Virus record (IMG/VR): IMGVR_UViG_3300048839_001570
Location: 1 to 54,978 of that record
DNA from: a virus
DNA: 54,978 nucleotides
Direction: 5' to 3' (one strand)
Part shown: piece by piece, positions 54,501 to 54,978 of the stretch
Numbering within the stretch: the first letter of the stretch is position 1
Layout: every line of letters begins with the position of its first letter
Notes under the pieces: model-generated
What the model was told of the DNA's origin: nothing
Seen by the model: the letters and a program-made list of their open reading frames with translations, nothing else
Databases searched by the model: none
Translations under genes and position numbers: made by a program

Positions 54501-54871
54501 AGGATGAACACGCCCCGGAGTCGCGCTTGCTGACCGTCGAGGAAGCCGCGAAGGCGCTGCACGCGACGGTGAAGGTCTCGGCGATCCGCGCGGCGATCCG
54601 CGAGGGCAGGCTGGCCTCGGTGCGGATCGGGCGCCGATACTACGTGACGCCCGAGGCTCTGAGGAGATTCGCGAAATGCCGCGTCGTCGAAAGCCGCCCC
54701 GCCTGTGGTGTCGACCCGACACCGGAGACTGGATCATCCTCGACGGAGGCCGCCAGCACCGGACGGGCGCTCGCGGAGCAGGCGGCGAGGATGCTGCGCG
54801 CCAGGCGCTCGCCACCTACCTCATCGGGAGCCAGCCGGCCCGCGTCGGCCCTGCCCAGCCGCACGAGATAA
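54497..54871 (+). CDS. Excisionase-like MerR/HTH_17 protein
   Basis: 124 residues; N-terminal winged helix LLTVEEAAKALHATVKVSAI, REGRLASVRIGRRYYVTPEA is the usual excisionase/HTH_17 form. The C-terminal half overlaps the integrase gene in another frame and looks non-conserved. Directly before int, so it probably directs excision. Confidence 0.75.
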   Translation: MKDEHAPESRLLTVEEAAKALHATVKVSAIRAAIREGRLASVRIGRRYYVTPEALRRFAKCRVVESRPACGVDPTPETGSSSTEAASTGRALAEQAARMLRARRSPPTSSGASRPASALPSRTR

Positions 54872-54978
54872 CCGTGGGCGAGGTGCTGGCGCTCTACGCG
54901 CGCGACCATGGGCACCTCGCCGGCGCGGAGACCCTCTCCTACTGCATCGACGCGCTCTCTCCGTTCTGGGGCGATCTC
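54676..54978 (+). CDS. Tyrosine-type phage integrase, 3'-truncated by window edge
   Basis: 101 codons from ATG at 54676 to the window end. The basic start MPRRRKPPRLWCRPDTGDW, the RTGARGAGGEDAARQALATY helix and ITVGEVLALYARDHG with LSPFWGDL are the arm-binding and core-binding N-terminal parts of alphaproteobacterial phage integrases. The catalytic RHRY domain lies beyond the window. Confidence 0.85.
   Translation, partial: MPRRRKPPRLWCRPDTGDWIILDGGRQHRTGARGAGGEDAARQALATYLIGSQPARVGPAQPHEITVGEVLALYARDHGHLAGAETLSYCIDALSPFWGDL

Overview
The window is very GC-rich DNA from an alphaproteobacterium. A Rhodobacterales-like host is plausible from the tatC-DUF815 pair, the DUF1194 protein and the style of the phage genes, but this is inference. 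Two host genes at the left end (tatC, cut by the window edge, and a DUF815 ATPase at 700-1557) are followed by a nearly complete lambda-type siphovirus prophage that runs to the right edge, where its integrase is cut off.

Left accessory cassette, 1.6-5.5 kb: an AT-richer block of four tightly packed genes in alternating orientation. They are an unknown one-pass membrane protein, a DUF6471 protein, an IS1595-family transposase and a DNA methyltransferase fused to a nuclease-like domain. Stop codons overlap on both sides of the transposase, so there is no room for the terminal repeats of a simple insertion sequence.

Late region, 42.8 to 5.6 kb, all on the minus strand and read right to left: possible late regulator, terminase small and large subunits, gpW-like joiner, portal, S49 head protease with a nested scaffold start, decoration protein, major capsid protein, head-tail completion proteins, tail tube, a G/T pair joined by a probable -1 frameshift, tape measure, gpM/L/K/I/J-like tail tip proteins, fibre and tail-end proteins including an Asp-box (BNR) protein, a lysis cluster (amidase, holin-like protein, two small lipoproteins), and a parallel beta-helix tailspike. 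Most neighbouring genes overlap by 1-8 bases (ATGA, GTGA or TGATG).

A 366-base gene-free segment (42785-43150) carries 11 exact and 2 degenerate copies of the octamer TGGAGCGA, phased about one helical turn apart and arranged as a large inverted repeat around AT-richer DNA. It is the best candidate here for an undescribed cis-acting system (replication origin or late control region).

Early region, 51.0 to 43.2 kb, minus strand: Cro-like gene, a small HTH-like gene, a terminator-like hairpin, several regulators, a GP88-like Cys-rich protein, DUF6378, a D5/P4-type helicase, a DUF1194 VWA protein and small genes. Rightward from 51.1 kb lie a small XRE repressor, a run of small exported or cytoplasmic genes, a broken C5-methyltransferase remnant, an excisionase-like gene and the integrase. 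Four 17-bp operators (TGTCGC-N5-GCGACA) form two copies of the same promoter module, one for the leftward early operon and one for the rightward int operon.
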